Assembly: GCA_902464565.1 (NCBI GenBank)
Contig: CABQJV010000006.1
Coordinates: 43,785-107,784, forward strand
Direction of reading: 5' to 3'
Source: an uncultured Collinsella sp.
GTDB taxonomy: Bacteria; Actinomycetota; Coriobacteriia; Coriobacteriales; Coriobacteriaceae
DNA: 64,000 nt
The notes beneath the pieces are model-generated. The model ran no database searches. It saw nothing but the letters and a program-made list of their open reading frames with translations, and was not told the DNA's origin. The translations under genes and the position numbers were made by a program. Within the stretch, counting starts at the first letter, position 1, and each line of letters begins with the position of its first letter. Below, piece after piece: positions 8,376 through 16,277 of the stretch.

Positions 8376-9671
8376 ATGCTCGCCTTTTTACAAACCAACA
8401 CACCCATCGTGATCTTCAACCAGATTGTCGTCACGCTGCTCACGGTCTGCTTTCTGTACCAGGTGGTCTTCTTTGTCATTGGCGCTCTTCGTGGCGAGGT
8501 CGCGCCTCCCAAGGCCAAAAAACTCCATCGCTATGCTTTCTTTATCGCGGCGCATAACGAGGAGGCCGTGATCGCCAACCTCGTTCGCTCCATCAAGGAT
8601 CAGGATTATCCGTCCGAGCTTATCGAGGTCTTTGTCGTTGCCGACGCCTGCACCGACAACACCGCGCAGCTCGCGCGCGAGGCAGGTGCCATTGTTTACG
8701 AACGCAATGATCTTGCCCGTAAGGGTAAGAGCTGGGTCATGGACTTTGGTTTCGACCGTATCCTTAACGAGTATCCGGATACGTTTGAGGGCTACTTTAT
8801 CTTCGATGCCGACAACGTTATCTCCCGCGATTACGTCTCCAAGATGAATGATGCCTTTGACCAGGGCTTCCATGTGGTCACGAGCTATCGTAACTCCAAG
8901 AACTTCGGCAGCTCGTGGATTTCGTCTGCCAACGCCACCTGGTATCTGCGCGAGGCTCGCTTCCTCAACAACGCGCGTAATATCTGCAAGACGTCCTGCG
9001 CTGTCTCGGGTTCGGGCTACCTTATTTCGGCGAGCGTGATCGAGGGTATGCACGGCTGGCAGTTCCATACGCTGACCGAGGACATTCAGTTCACTACGTT
9101 CTGCGCTATTCACGGTATTCGCATTGGCTATGCGCCGGCGGAGTTCTTTGACGAGCAACCCGTGACGTTCAAGGCATCCTGGAAGCAGCGTATGCGCTGG
9201 ACCAAGGGCTTTTACCAGGTGTTCTTTACCTACGGTAAGCACCTGGTCAAGTCGACCTTCCGCTACCATCGCTTTGCCGCCTACGACATGTTCATGACGA
9301 TCGCCCCGGGTATGCTGCTGTCGCTCATCTCGATGCTCGCCAATGCGACGTTCCTGATCGTGGGTGGACTCTCGCACGGCTTTTTGGCTACCGAAGTCGA
9401 GATGCAGGCCTGTGCCGCTTCGCTCATTATGACCTTCGCCATGATGTATCAGACTTTCTTTATCCTGGCGCTGCTCACGACTATCTTTGAGTACAAGCAC
9501 ATTCACTGCGCGCAAAAGTGGCGTCTGGTGACTAACCTGTTTACCTTCCCGATCTTTATGTTCAGCTATATCCCCATCACGGTGGCCGCGCTGTTCCTGA
9601 AGGTCGACTGGGTGCCGACGCAGCACGCCGTCAACGTTACCCTTGACGAGGTCATGCAAGGCGCCAAATAA
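8376..9671 (+). CDS. Family 2 glycosyltransferase, membrane-bound
   Basis: A 431-residue processive-type GT2 enzyme, likely using a nucleotide sugar on the cytoplasmic face to build a cell-surface polysaccharide or glycolipid. A hydrophobic segment lies at residues 8-32. The catalytic domain has IAAHNEE near the start, FDADNVIS (DxD) and the QRMRWTKGF (Q/RxxRW) motif. Three or four hydrophobic helices form the C-terminal part. ATG 8376 fits the GGGGG ribosome site; TTG 8361 does not. It is followed by its own terminator, so it is likely a single-gene unit. The product made is unknown. Confidence 0.85.
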   Translation: MLAFLQTNTPIVIFNQIVVTLLTVCFLYQVVFFVIGALRGEVAPPKAKKLHRYAFFIAAHNEEAVIANLVRSIKDQDYPSELIEVFVVADACTDNTAQLAREAGAIVYERNDLARKGKSWVMDFGFDRILNEYPDTFEGYFIFDADNVISRDYVSKMNDAFDQGFHVVTSYRNSKNFGSSWISSANATWYLREARFLNNARNICKTSCAVSGSGYLISASVIEGMHGWQFHTLTEDIQFTTFCAIHGIRIGYAPAEFFDEQPVTFKASWKQRMRWTKGFYQVFFTYGKHLVKSTFRYHRFAAYDMFMTIAPGMLLSLISMLANATFLIVGGLSHGFLATEVEMQACAASLIMTFAMMYQTFFILALLTTIFEYKHIHCAQKWRLVTNLFTFPIFMFSYIPITVAALFLKVDWVPTQHAVNVTLDEVMQGAK

Positions 9672-9679
9672 CCACCACC

Positions 9680-9722
9680 AAAACCACCGCAAAGGGGACA
9701 GGCACCTTTGTGGTGGTTTTTG
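9680..9722 (+). terminator. Intrinsic terminator after the glycosyltransferase
   Basis: AAAACCACC...GGTGGTTTT arms with a GC-rich inner part and a trailing T run. It resembles the hairpin at 1889-1927 in sequence, both built on AAAACCACC. Confidence 0.8.
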
Positions 9723-9752
9723 CTTTTGCGATGCAGCTCGAGGAGGAGTCCG

Positions 9753-10175
9753 ATGGCCTATATCCCGTTTTGGATTTGCATCTTTGCCGGCGTGGCAATT
9801 GATGCCCGAGAGCGACGGTTTCCCAATGGGCTTGCCGGCGCATGTGCCGTGGCGGCGTTGGCGGGCGTTTGGCTCGACCTCGGTTTGAACACAGCGCTTG
9901 ACCACGCCGGTCTTGCGGTCATCGTCTACCTTGCCCTTGTGCTCACTGAGTCGCTCTGGCGGCGCCTTCGCCACGCCCCGGGCATCGGCATGGGGGATGC
10001 TAAGGCGCTCTTCGCGCTTTGCACGCTCGACCCTATGGGTGGCATCGTGGCATTTGCCGTCGCACTCCTGGCCCTGGCCCTCTCCTGCCTCTTCACAAAA
10101 TCGCGCTCCCTGCCATTGCTCCCGTTTTTAGTGCCGATTTTTGCCATAATCGAGGTCGTGGGCTGCACTTTGTAA
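9753..10175 (+). CDS. Prepilin peptidase (A24)-like small membrane protein
   Basis: A 140-residue polytopic protein equal to the catalytic half of type IV prepilin peptidases (family A24). Both aspartate motifs are present: Asp in AIDARERRFPN near residue 14 and GIGMGDAKAL further on. The N-terminal methylase domain of full PilD is absent, as in TadV/CpaA-type enzymes. ATG 9753 follows a strong AGGAGGAG site. No pilin or secretion genes are nearby, so the substrate must lie elsewhere. Confidence 0.75.
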   Translation: MAYIPFWICIFAGVAIDARERRFPNGLAGACAVAALAGVWLDLGLNTALDHAGLAVIVYLALVLTESLWRRLRHAPGIGMGDAKALFALCTLDPMGGIVAFAVALLALALSCLFTKSRSLPLLPFLVPIFAIIEVVGCTL

Positions 10176-10206
10176 CCGATTGCGCATCCTTCTTAAGGAG
10201 CATGCC

Positions 10207-11454
10207 ATGGCATCTAATCAAGAAACGGCCGTCATTAAGGCGCGCATGGACCGTATTCCCTCGGCGTTGTCGCCCGAACTAGTCGAGCGCATTGTCGCCG
10301 ATCGTGCTTCGGGCTATGTCAACCCGTATCGTTGCAACGATGATCAGGTCATTCGTCGTATTGATCGCGCCGCCGACAAAGGCACGCTTATGCGTCCGGC
10401 GTTTATGCGCGATACCGAAAAGATACTTCATCTTCCGGCGTACACCCGTTATGCAGGTAAAACGCAGGTCTTTAGCTTCCGTAGCAATGACGATCTGTCA
10501 CGCCGCGGTTTGCACGTGCAGCTTGTCTCCCGCATTGCGCGCGATATCGGTCGCGCCCTGGGGCTCAACTGCGATCTGATCGAGGCGATTGGCCTGGGCC
10601 ACGACTTGGGACACACGCCTTTCGGCCATGCCGGCGAGCGCTTCCTCAACGATATCTATCATGAGCGTACGGGGCGTTATTTTTTCCATAACGTGCAGTC
10701 GGTCCGCGTGCTCGACGCGTTGTATGGCCGCAACGTGTCGCTCCAGACGCTCGACGGCGTGCTATGCCATAACGGCGAGTACGAGCAGCGAGTGTTTGAG
10801 CTCTCGGACATGGGCTCCTTTGACCAGTTTGACCAGACGGTTGAGGATTGTATTGCCACGGGCTATAGCGCAATTGAGCATCTGCGTCCCATGACGCTCG
10901 AGGGCTGCGTCGTTCGCATCTCGGATATTCTTGCCTACGTCGGTCGTGACCGTCAGGATGCGATCGCGGCGGGCCTGCTTTCGCCCGACGTTTTTGATGA
11001 TGGCCGGGGCGGTGCCTACAACAGTTGGATCCTCGCGCATGCCTCCATCGATATCGTTGAGCACAGCTATGGTAAGCCGCGCATCGAGATGAGCGAGGAC
11101 CTGTTTGGGGAAATCCGCCGAGCCAAGCGCGAGAACTACGAGAAGATCTATAGCAAGGGCGGTATCGAAGGCGATTCCGAGGTGGAGCTGCGCGAGGCCT
11201 TCGAAAAGCTCTACGACCGTTGCCTGCGGGATCTAAATAGTGGTGACGAGTCCTCTTACATCTTTAAGCACCATATTTCGCGCATTGAGCAGCAACTTTC
11301 CTACTACGATCGCACCTATGCCTGGCAGGACGACAAGGATCAAGCCGTGGTGGATTATATCGCGAGCATGACGGACGGTTATTTCTGCGAACTGACGAGC
11401 AAGCTGTTCCCGGGTCTAAAGTTTCCGCATCGTACCTATATTAACGAACGGTAG
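10207..11454 (+). CDS. dGTP triphosphohydrolase-like HD-domain protein
   Basis: A 415-residue HD-superfamily hydrolase similar to deoxyguanosinetriphosphate triphosphohydrolase, which splits dNTP to deoxynucleoside and triphosphate. The metal motif is GLGHDLGHTPFGHAGE, with an upstream QLVSRIARDIGRAL helix and a later CVVRISDILAYVGRD. ATG 10207 follows AAGGAG at 10195-10200. It may balance dNTP pools; substrate specificity is not certain. It sits directly upstream of rarA, giving a nucleotide-pool and replication-repair pair. Confidence 0.82.
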   Translation: MASNQETAVIKARMDRIPSALSPELVERIVADRASGYVNPYRCNDDQVIRRIDRAADKGTLMRPAFMRDTEKILHLPAYTRYAGKTQVFSFRSNDDLSRRGLHVQLVSRIARDIGRALGLNCDLIEAIGLGHDLGHTPFGHAGERFLNDIYHERTGRYFFHNVQSVRVLDALYGRNVSLQTLDGVLCHNGEYEQRVFELSDMGSFDQFDQTVEDCIATGYSAIEHLRPMTLEGCVVRISDILAYVGRDRQDAIAAGLLSPDVFDDGRGGAYNSWILAHASIDIVEHSYGKPRIEMSEDLFGEIRRAKRENYEKIYSKGGIEGDSEVELREAFEKLYDRCLRDLNSGDESSYIFKHHISRIEQQLSYYDRTYAWQDDKDQAVVDYIASMTDGYFCELTSKLFPGLKFPHRTYINER

Positions 11455-11515
11455 TTCGTATCCTTTCGGTATACTGGTTAGTTGAAAACGTTTTTGATTG
11501 ATGCACGGGATGGCT

Positions 11516-12865
11516 ATGGACGACCTTTTTTCTGCCTCGACGCGCGAGCGTTCCTTTAAAAATGCGCCGCTCGCGGTGCGCATGCGACCCAATTCGCTCG
11601 ACGAGTACGTGGGCCAGCAAAAGGCCGTCGGTAAGGGCTCATGGTTGCGTGCCGCGATCGAGCACGACGTGCTTTCGAGCGTGATTCTGTACGGGCCGGC
11701 CGGTACGGGTAAGACGACGCTGGCCCACATTATCGCCAACCATACCAAGAGCGAGTTTGTCGAGGTCAGCGCCGTGACGGGTACCGTGAAGGATCTTCGC
11801 CGCGTGATTGACGAGGCCAAGACGCGCCTGAATACCTACGACCGCCGCACCATCCTGTTTATCGACGAGATTCACCGCTTCTCCAAGTCTCAGCAGGATG
11901 CCTTGCTGCATGCGGTTGAGAACCGTACCGTCATTATGATTGGCGCCACGACGGAGAATCCGTACTTCGAGGTCAACTCGGCATTGCTCTCGCGCGGTCG
12001 CGTGGTGGAGCTTGAGCATCTTAAAGACGAGGATATCGCCACGCTTATCGAGCGTGCGCTCGAGGCGCCGCAGGGTTTGAACGGCAAGTTCTCGGCCGAT
12101 GAGGATACGGTTAAGACCATCTGCACGCTGGCAGCGGGTGACGCTCGCTCGGCGCTCACGACGCTCGAACTTGCGAGCGAGATTGCCGTCACGCGTCCCG
12201 ATACCGAGGGAACGCCAGCGCCCGTGGCGGGGGAGCGCTATCCCATCACCGTGGATGACGTGAAGATCGCCAACCCGCGTCGTGGATTTTCGTATGACAA
12301 AAACGGCGACATGCACTACGACATCATCAGTGCGTTTATTAAGTCCATGCGCGGTAGCGACCCCGATGCCACGATCTATTGGCTCGCGCGCATGATTGAT
12401 GCGGGGGAGGATCCTAAGTTTATCGCTCGCCGTATTATGATTCAGGCTTCTGAGGATGTTGGCAACGCCGACCCGCAGGCGCTTTTGGTGGCGCATGCCG
12501 CGTTTAAGTCTGCCGAGGTCATTGGCTATCCCGAGTGCCGCATTAACCTGGCTCAGGCTGCACTCTATGTGTGTTTGGCCCCTAAATCCAACGCGTGTGA
12601 GGCTTCGATTGATGCGGCGCTGGCCGATATCCATTCTAGTGGGCTTCGCGAGGTGCCGAGTTATCTGCGCGATCGCCATCGCCCAGGCAGCGACGACTAC
12701 GGTGTGTATAAATACCCGCACGATTATCCCGAAGGCTGGGTCGATCAGCGCTATTTGCCCGAGGGGCTGGAGCGCGGTGCGTTCTGGCAGCCTGCCGGGC
12801 GCGGCTGGGAAGAGTGGCGCGTAGAGCAAAGCGAGCGCGACCGCAGCGGGAATGCACCGAAGTAG
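11516..12865 (+). CDS. rarA: Replication-associated recombination ATPase RarA (MgsA)
   Basis: A 449-residue AAA+ ATPase of the clamp-loader clade that acts at stalled replication forks. Walker A is GPAGTGKTT and Walker B ILFIDEIHRF, with a sensor region GATTENPYFE. The C-terminal tetramerisation domain includes SAFIKSMRGSDPDATIYWLARM and the final DYPEGWVDQRYLP block typical of this family. Starts at 11498, 11501, 11510 and 11516 are all in frame; ATG 11516 is favoured by GGGA at 11507-11510. Domain length matches the family. Confidence 0.93.
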   Translation: MDDLFSASTRERSFKNAPLAVRMRPNSLDEYVGQQKAVGKGSWLRAAIEHDVLSSVILYGPAGTGKTTLAHIIANHTKSEFVEVSAVTGTVKDLRRVIDEAKTRLNTYDRRTILFIDEIHRFSKSQQDALLHAVENRTVIMIGATTENPYFEVNSALLSRGRVVELEHLKDEDIATLIERALEAPQGLNGKFSADEDTVKTICTLAAGDARSALTTLELASEIAVTRPDTEGTPAPVAGERYPITVDDVKIANPRRGFSYDKNGDMHYDIISAFIKSMRGSDPDATIYWLARMIDAGEDPKFIARRIMIQASEDVGNADPQALLVAHAAFKSAEVIGYPECRINLAQAALYVCLAPKSNACEASIDAALADIHSSGLREVPSYLRDRHRPGSDDYGVYKYPHDYPEGWVDQRYLPEGLERGAFWQPAGRGWEEWRVEQSERDRSGNAPK

Positions 12866-12965
12866 CTGCTGATAATTTTGTCCCACGTTGCTGCTCTTGG
12901 CATGTTCGGTCCCCTTTGGGGTACCATGAAAAGCGTCTGTATTTCGATTTTTCCGGGAGGCTTGT

Positions 12966-13556
12966 ATGAGTCCCATTCAAATCGCCCTGCTGCTGCTCGC
13001 CGTTGCCGGCGTGTGGGCCATCGCTGAGCTCGCGCTTACCCTGCGCAAGACCCGCAATGTTGTCGACTCGCTCGATAAGACCGTGAACGACCTCAACAAC
13101 ACCATCGCCGAGGCTCAGCCTGTGGTGGCAAAGCTCGATGGCGCTGTCGATGAGCTTACGCCGGCGCTTGCCCAGATGGAGCCGCTGCTTAAGTCGAGCA
13201 AGACGGCAGTTGATGCCCTTACCTCCAATCTCGTAGAGGTCGAAGCCGTGGTTCGCGACATTTCTGAGGTTACGGGCAGCATGGCCGAGGCCAGCAATGC
13301 TGTGTCGAGCGTGACTGATTCTGCGGCAGGTGCCGTGCAGAAACTCTTTAACAAGGTGAAGGCTCCCGCGGCCGACGCTGAGCGCAAGCTTTCCGCTGCC
13401 GAAGAAGCCGAGCAGCCGACCGAGCGTGTCCTGATTGGCGAAGCCGGGGACGATGTCGCTGCTGGTGACAATGATGCACAGAAGCCTGCTGCTAAAGCAG
13501 CCCAGTATTACACCTACACCCCCGCCCAGACCTCCGAGGAGTCCTGCGATGAGTAG
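12966..13556 (+). CDS. DUF948-containing membrane-anchored coiled protein
   Basis: A 196-residue protein with one N-terminal membrane helix (residues 4-24) and a helical region (about 25-125) of heptad-like spacing typical of DUF948. The tail is acidic and Ala/Glu rich. DUF948 proteins are general stress or envelope proteins of unknown mechanism. GGGAGG precedes ATG 12966. The last 8 bases overlap the RsbW-like gene, and a sigma factor follows, so a role in the same stress response is likely but inferred. Confidence 0.8.
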   Translation: MSPIQIALLLLAVAGVWAIAELALTLRKTRNVVDSLDKTVNDLNNTIAEAQPVVAKLDGAVDELTPALAQMEPLLKSSKTAVDALTSNLVEVEAVVRDISEVTGSMAEASNAVSSVTDSAAGAVQKLFNKVKAPAADAERKLSAAEEAEQPTERVLIGEAGDDVAAGDNDAQKPAAKAAQYYTYTPAQTSEESCDE

Positions 13557-13926
13557 CGAAGCAACCTGCCCCATTACGCTGACCGTTGCCGGGGACCCGC
13601 GTCTGGCGCGCCTGGTGCGCATGACGGCCGCCAACGTTGGTGCGCTGTGCTCCATGTCCGTCGATCGCATCGAGGACATCCGCATGGCTGCCGAGGAGGC
13701 CTTCATCTTTGGCTGCACGGCTGTTGATTCTGACGATATCTCAATCAAATTCGATGTCGACGAATCTCACGTCGGCATGACCTTTACCTTTGGCGATCAG
13801 GCGTCTGTCGATGAGGATGACCAGGCTGCCGTGTATGCCGAGCTCATTTTGGCGAGCGTGTGCGATTCCTACGAAAAGACCGCGGCGCCCCTGACGCTTT
13901 CCCTCGACCTCAAGGCGGATATCTAA
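13549..13926 (+). CDS. RsbW-like ATP-binding protein, probable anti-sigma factor
   Basis: A 125-residue protein related to the GHKL anti-sigma kinases (RsbW, SpoIIAB) and encoded directly before a SigB/F-type sigma gene. The N-box-like helix is RIEDIRMAAEEAFIFG near residue 40. I cannot find the usual DxGxG motif of the ATP lid: that place reads FGDQASVDEDD. It may bind sigma but phosphorylate poorly or not at all. Start ATG 13549 has a GAGGAG site and overlaps the DUF948 gene. No anti-anti-sigma gene is adjacent. Confidence 0.72.
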   Translation: MSSEATCPITLTVAGDPRLARLVRMTAANVGALCSMSVDRIEDIRMAAEEAFIFGCTAVDSDDISIKFDVDESHVGMTFTFGDQASVDEDDQAAVYAELILASVCDSYEKTAAPLTLSLDLKADI

Positions 13927-13927
13927 T

Positions 13928-14719
13928 ATGACCGAACGTTCCCGGAGCGGTAAGACCGCTTGGGACAAGGAGAAAACCCGCGAGCTGTTTCGTCGCTATA
14001 AAGAGACTGGTGATCCGGACGCACGCGAGCAGCTCGTCATGTCCCATATGAACCTGGTAAGGTTTCTTGCCAATAAATTTAAGAATCGCGGTGAGCCGCT
14101 CGACGACCTGATGCAGGTCGGATACCTGGGTCTACTCAAGGCAATCGACCGCTTTGATCCCGAGCGCGGACTCGAGTTCACGACGTTTGCGACACCCACT
14201 ATCCTGGGCGAGATCAAACGCCATTTCCGCGACAAGGGCTGGAGCGTGCGCGTACCGCGTCGTCTGCAGGAGCTCTCCGCCAAGGTCAACCAGGCTACTG
14301 ACAAACTTACCAACGAGCTGCAGCGTTCGCCCAAGGTTGAGGAGATCGCTGAGTATCTAGATGTGACTGTCGATGAGGTCCTCGAGGCTATGGAATCGTC
14401 TTCGGCTTATACCTCGGTGCCCATCGAGGCTCCTGGTGCGTCCGATTCCGACGATGCCCCCTCGATTCTCGACCGTTACGCCGACGATGACAACGAGCTC
14501 GACTTTACCGATGACCGCCTAGTGATCGAGGAAGCCATCCGTGATTTCTCGCCGCGCGAGCGCGAGGTGATCGAGCTGCGCTTTGTGAAGGGCATGACCC
14601 AGATCGAGATCGCCAAGAAGCTGGGTATTTCTCAGGTGCAGGTTTCGCGTTTACTGCGCCGCACGCTTAAGAAGATTCAGGACAAGATCGATCCCGACGG
14701 AGTGATGGTTCGTTCATGA
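13928..14719 (+). CDS. Group 3 sigma factor, SigB/SigF family
   Basis: A 263-residue RNA polymerase sigma factor. Region 2 reads MSHMNLVRFLANKF and DLMQVGYLGLLKAIDRFDP with the DNA-melting stretch FTTFATPTILGEIKRHFRD. Region 3 begins near LQELSAKVNQATDKL. Region 4 ends with the helix-turn-helix MTQIEIAKKLGISQVQVSRLLRR. This is the pattern of stress or sporulation sigma factors (SigB/SigF) rather than the housekeeping factor. It lies 1 nt after the RsbW-like gene and its stop overlaps the permease start, so partner-switch control is likely. Confidence 0.92.
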   Translation: MTERSRSGKTAWDKEKTRELFRRYKETGDPDAREQLVMSHMNLVRFLANKFKNRGEPLDDLMQVGYLGLLKAIDRFDPERGLEFTTFATPTILGEIKRHFRDKGWSVRVPRRLQELSAKVNQATDKLTNELQRSPKVEEIAEYLDVTVDEVLEAMESSSAYTSVPIEAPGASDSDDAPSILDRYADDDNELDFTDDRLVIEEAIRDFSPREREVIELRFVKGMTQIEIAKKLGISQVQVSRLLRRTLKKIQDKIDPDGVMVRS

Positions 14720-16125
14720 GTGAGCACCCCCAACAAACCGATCGCGTGCTGCGTGACACCCGCATTCTGACGCTGCGCATTTGGGCTGTTGTCGGCTGCA
14801 TTGTTATTGCTGCTGTCATCTTTAACCTTATGGGCATCTTGGCACCGGTTATTGAGTTTCTTGCCGTCGGTTCCATCATTGCTTTTGTGATGTCCCCGAT
14901 CACCAACTGGCTCGAGCACCATGGCGTGAATCGCGGCATCGGTTCGCTTATCGCGCTTATTGTTGTTGTTGCTGTGCTCGTCGGTGTCGTTTGCATCTTG
15001 TCGCCGATTCTCTTTGGTCAGATCATGGAAGTCCTGAGCCGCCTGCCCGAACAGCTTCGTGTTGCGGGTGGCGACCTCAACGAGATGATCTCGCATGCCA
15101 AGACGCTCAACAACACGCCGCTCAAGGAGTATTTGGACGATAATCTTTCGTCGCTGGTTACCGTGGCATCGAAGTATGTGTCTCAGATCGCTGCCGAGCT
15201 TGGCCGCGGTGTGTTCCCGCTCATCACCAATACGGCCTCGCAGTTGTTCGTGATCTTCCTTGGTCTGGTGCTTGCGTACTGGATGGCCTGCGACTACCCT
15301 CGCATGCACCATGAGATTTGCACCATCATCGGTCAGGAGAAGGAGACCTCGTACCGCTTTATGGTCGCCATCCTTTCTCGCTCGGTCGGCGGCTACATGC
15401 GTGGCATGGTCGTGACGTCCATCTGCGGTGGTTTCCTCGCCCTTATCGGTTTTATGATTATCGGCCATCCGTATGCGGCGCTCATGGCTATCTTTACCGG
15501 CATCATGCATTTGGTTCCGGTCGTCGGTCCCTGGGTGAGCGCAGCAATCGCCACGGTACTCGGCTTTATGTTCAGCCCCATGTTGGCGTTATGGACGCTT
15601 ATCGTGACGATGGTCGCGCAAAACGTCACCGATAACGTGATTTCGCCTAAGGTCATGCAGAGCTCGGTGCAGGTGCATCCCATCATGAGCCTCACGGCGC
15701 TCGTTATTGGCTCGGCACTCATGGGCCCCATCGGCATGATTATTGCCATCCCGCTGTGTGCGGCCCTCAAGGGTATCTTTGTGTACTACTTCGAGAATGA
15801 GACCGGCCGCCAGCTTGTGGCCTATGACGGCGCCGTGTTTAAGGGCACACCGTACCGCGATGCCGATGGCAACCCGGTCGCCGCCTACGACGCACTCGGC
15901 GACGACACCTTCATCTACGAGTCCGAGCTCATCGGCAATGAGACCGCGCCCGAGGCCCAGGCTATGCCCAAGCCCGAGCTCGATAATCCTTGGATCAAGC
16001 TTTCGGGCCTGCAGCCCGATGCGACGGGTTTCTTCAAGAACCCCTTCGCCAAGGACGATGACTCCAACTCGGACGACGACACCAAAACCGGCATCGACGG
16101 CTCCATGGACGATGACGACAACTAG
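14716..16125 (+). CDS. AI-2E family transporter
   Basis: A 469-residue polytopic membrane protein of the AI-2E exporter / PerM family (DUF20). Hydrophobic segments occur at about residues 20-45, 50-90, 150-170, 200-330. A characteristic GIMHLVPVVGPW motif and the late GPIGMIIAIPLCAALKG segment are visible. The C-terminal tail of about 100 residues is acidic and cytoplasmic. It starts inside the sigma-factor stop codon (ATGA overlap) and so shares its transcript. The transported substrate is not known; the family includes proposed quorum-signal exporters and Na+/H+ antiporters. Confidence 0.85.
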   Translation: MSEHPQQTDRVLRDTRILTLRIWAVVGCIVIAAVIFNLMGILAPVIEFLAVGSIIAFVMSPITNWLEHHGVNRGIGSLIALIVVVAVLVGVVCILSPILFGQIMEVLSRLPEQLRVAGGDLNEMISHAKTLNNTPLKEYLDDNLSSLVTVASKYVSQIAAELGRGVFPLITNTASQLFVIFLGLVLAYWMACDYPRMHHEICTIIGQEKETSYRFMVAILSRSVGGYMRGMVVTSICGGFLALIGFMIIGHPYAALMAIFTGIMHLVPVVGPWVSAAIATVLGFMFSPMLALWTLIVTMVAQNVTDNVISPKVMQSSVQVHPIMSLTALVIGSALMGPIGMIIAIPLCAALKGIFVYYFENETGRQLVAYDGAVFKGTPYRDADGNPVAAYDALGDDTFIYESELIGNETAPEAQAMPKPELDNPWIKLSGLQPDATGFFKNPFAKDDDSNSDDDTKTGIDGSMDDDDN

Positions 16126-16175
16126 CGGGGTAATTCGGGTTAACATTCATACGCGCTAACATGCAATTTCGCTGA

Positions 16176-16207
16176 AGGGCCGGCATTGTGCCGGCCCTCT
16201 TTTTTGC
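16176..16207 (+). terminator. Intrinsic terminator before alaS
   Basis: A 9-bp GC stem (16176-16184 with 16190-16198) followed by CTCTTTTTT. Confidence 0.9.
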
Positions 16208-16277
16208 ACTTGCGCGGTGGGATGGTAATATCGTTACGTTTGAACTGTTTCGATGTGAAACCGAGGAGATTCCCTCT

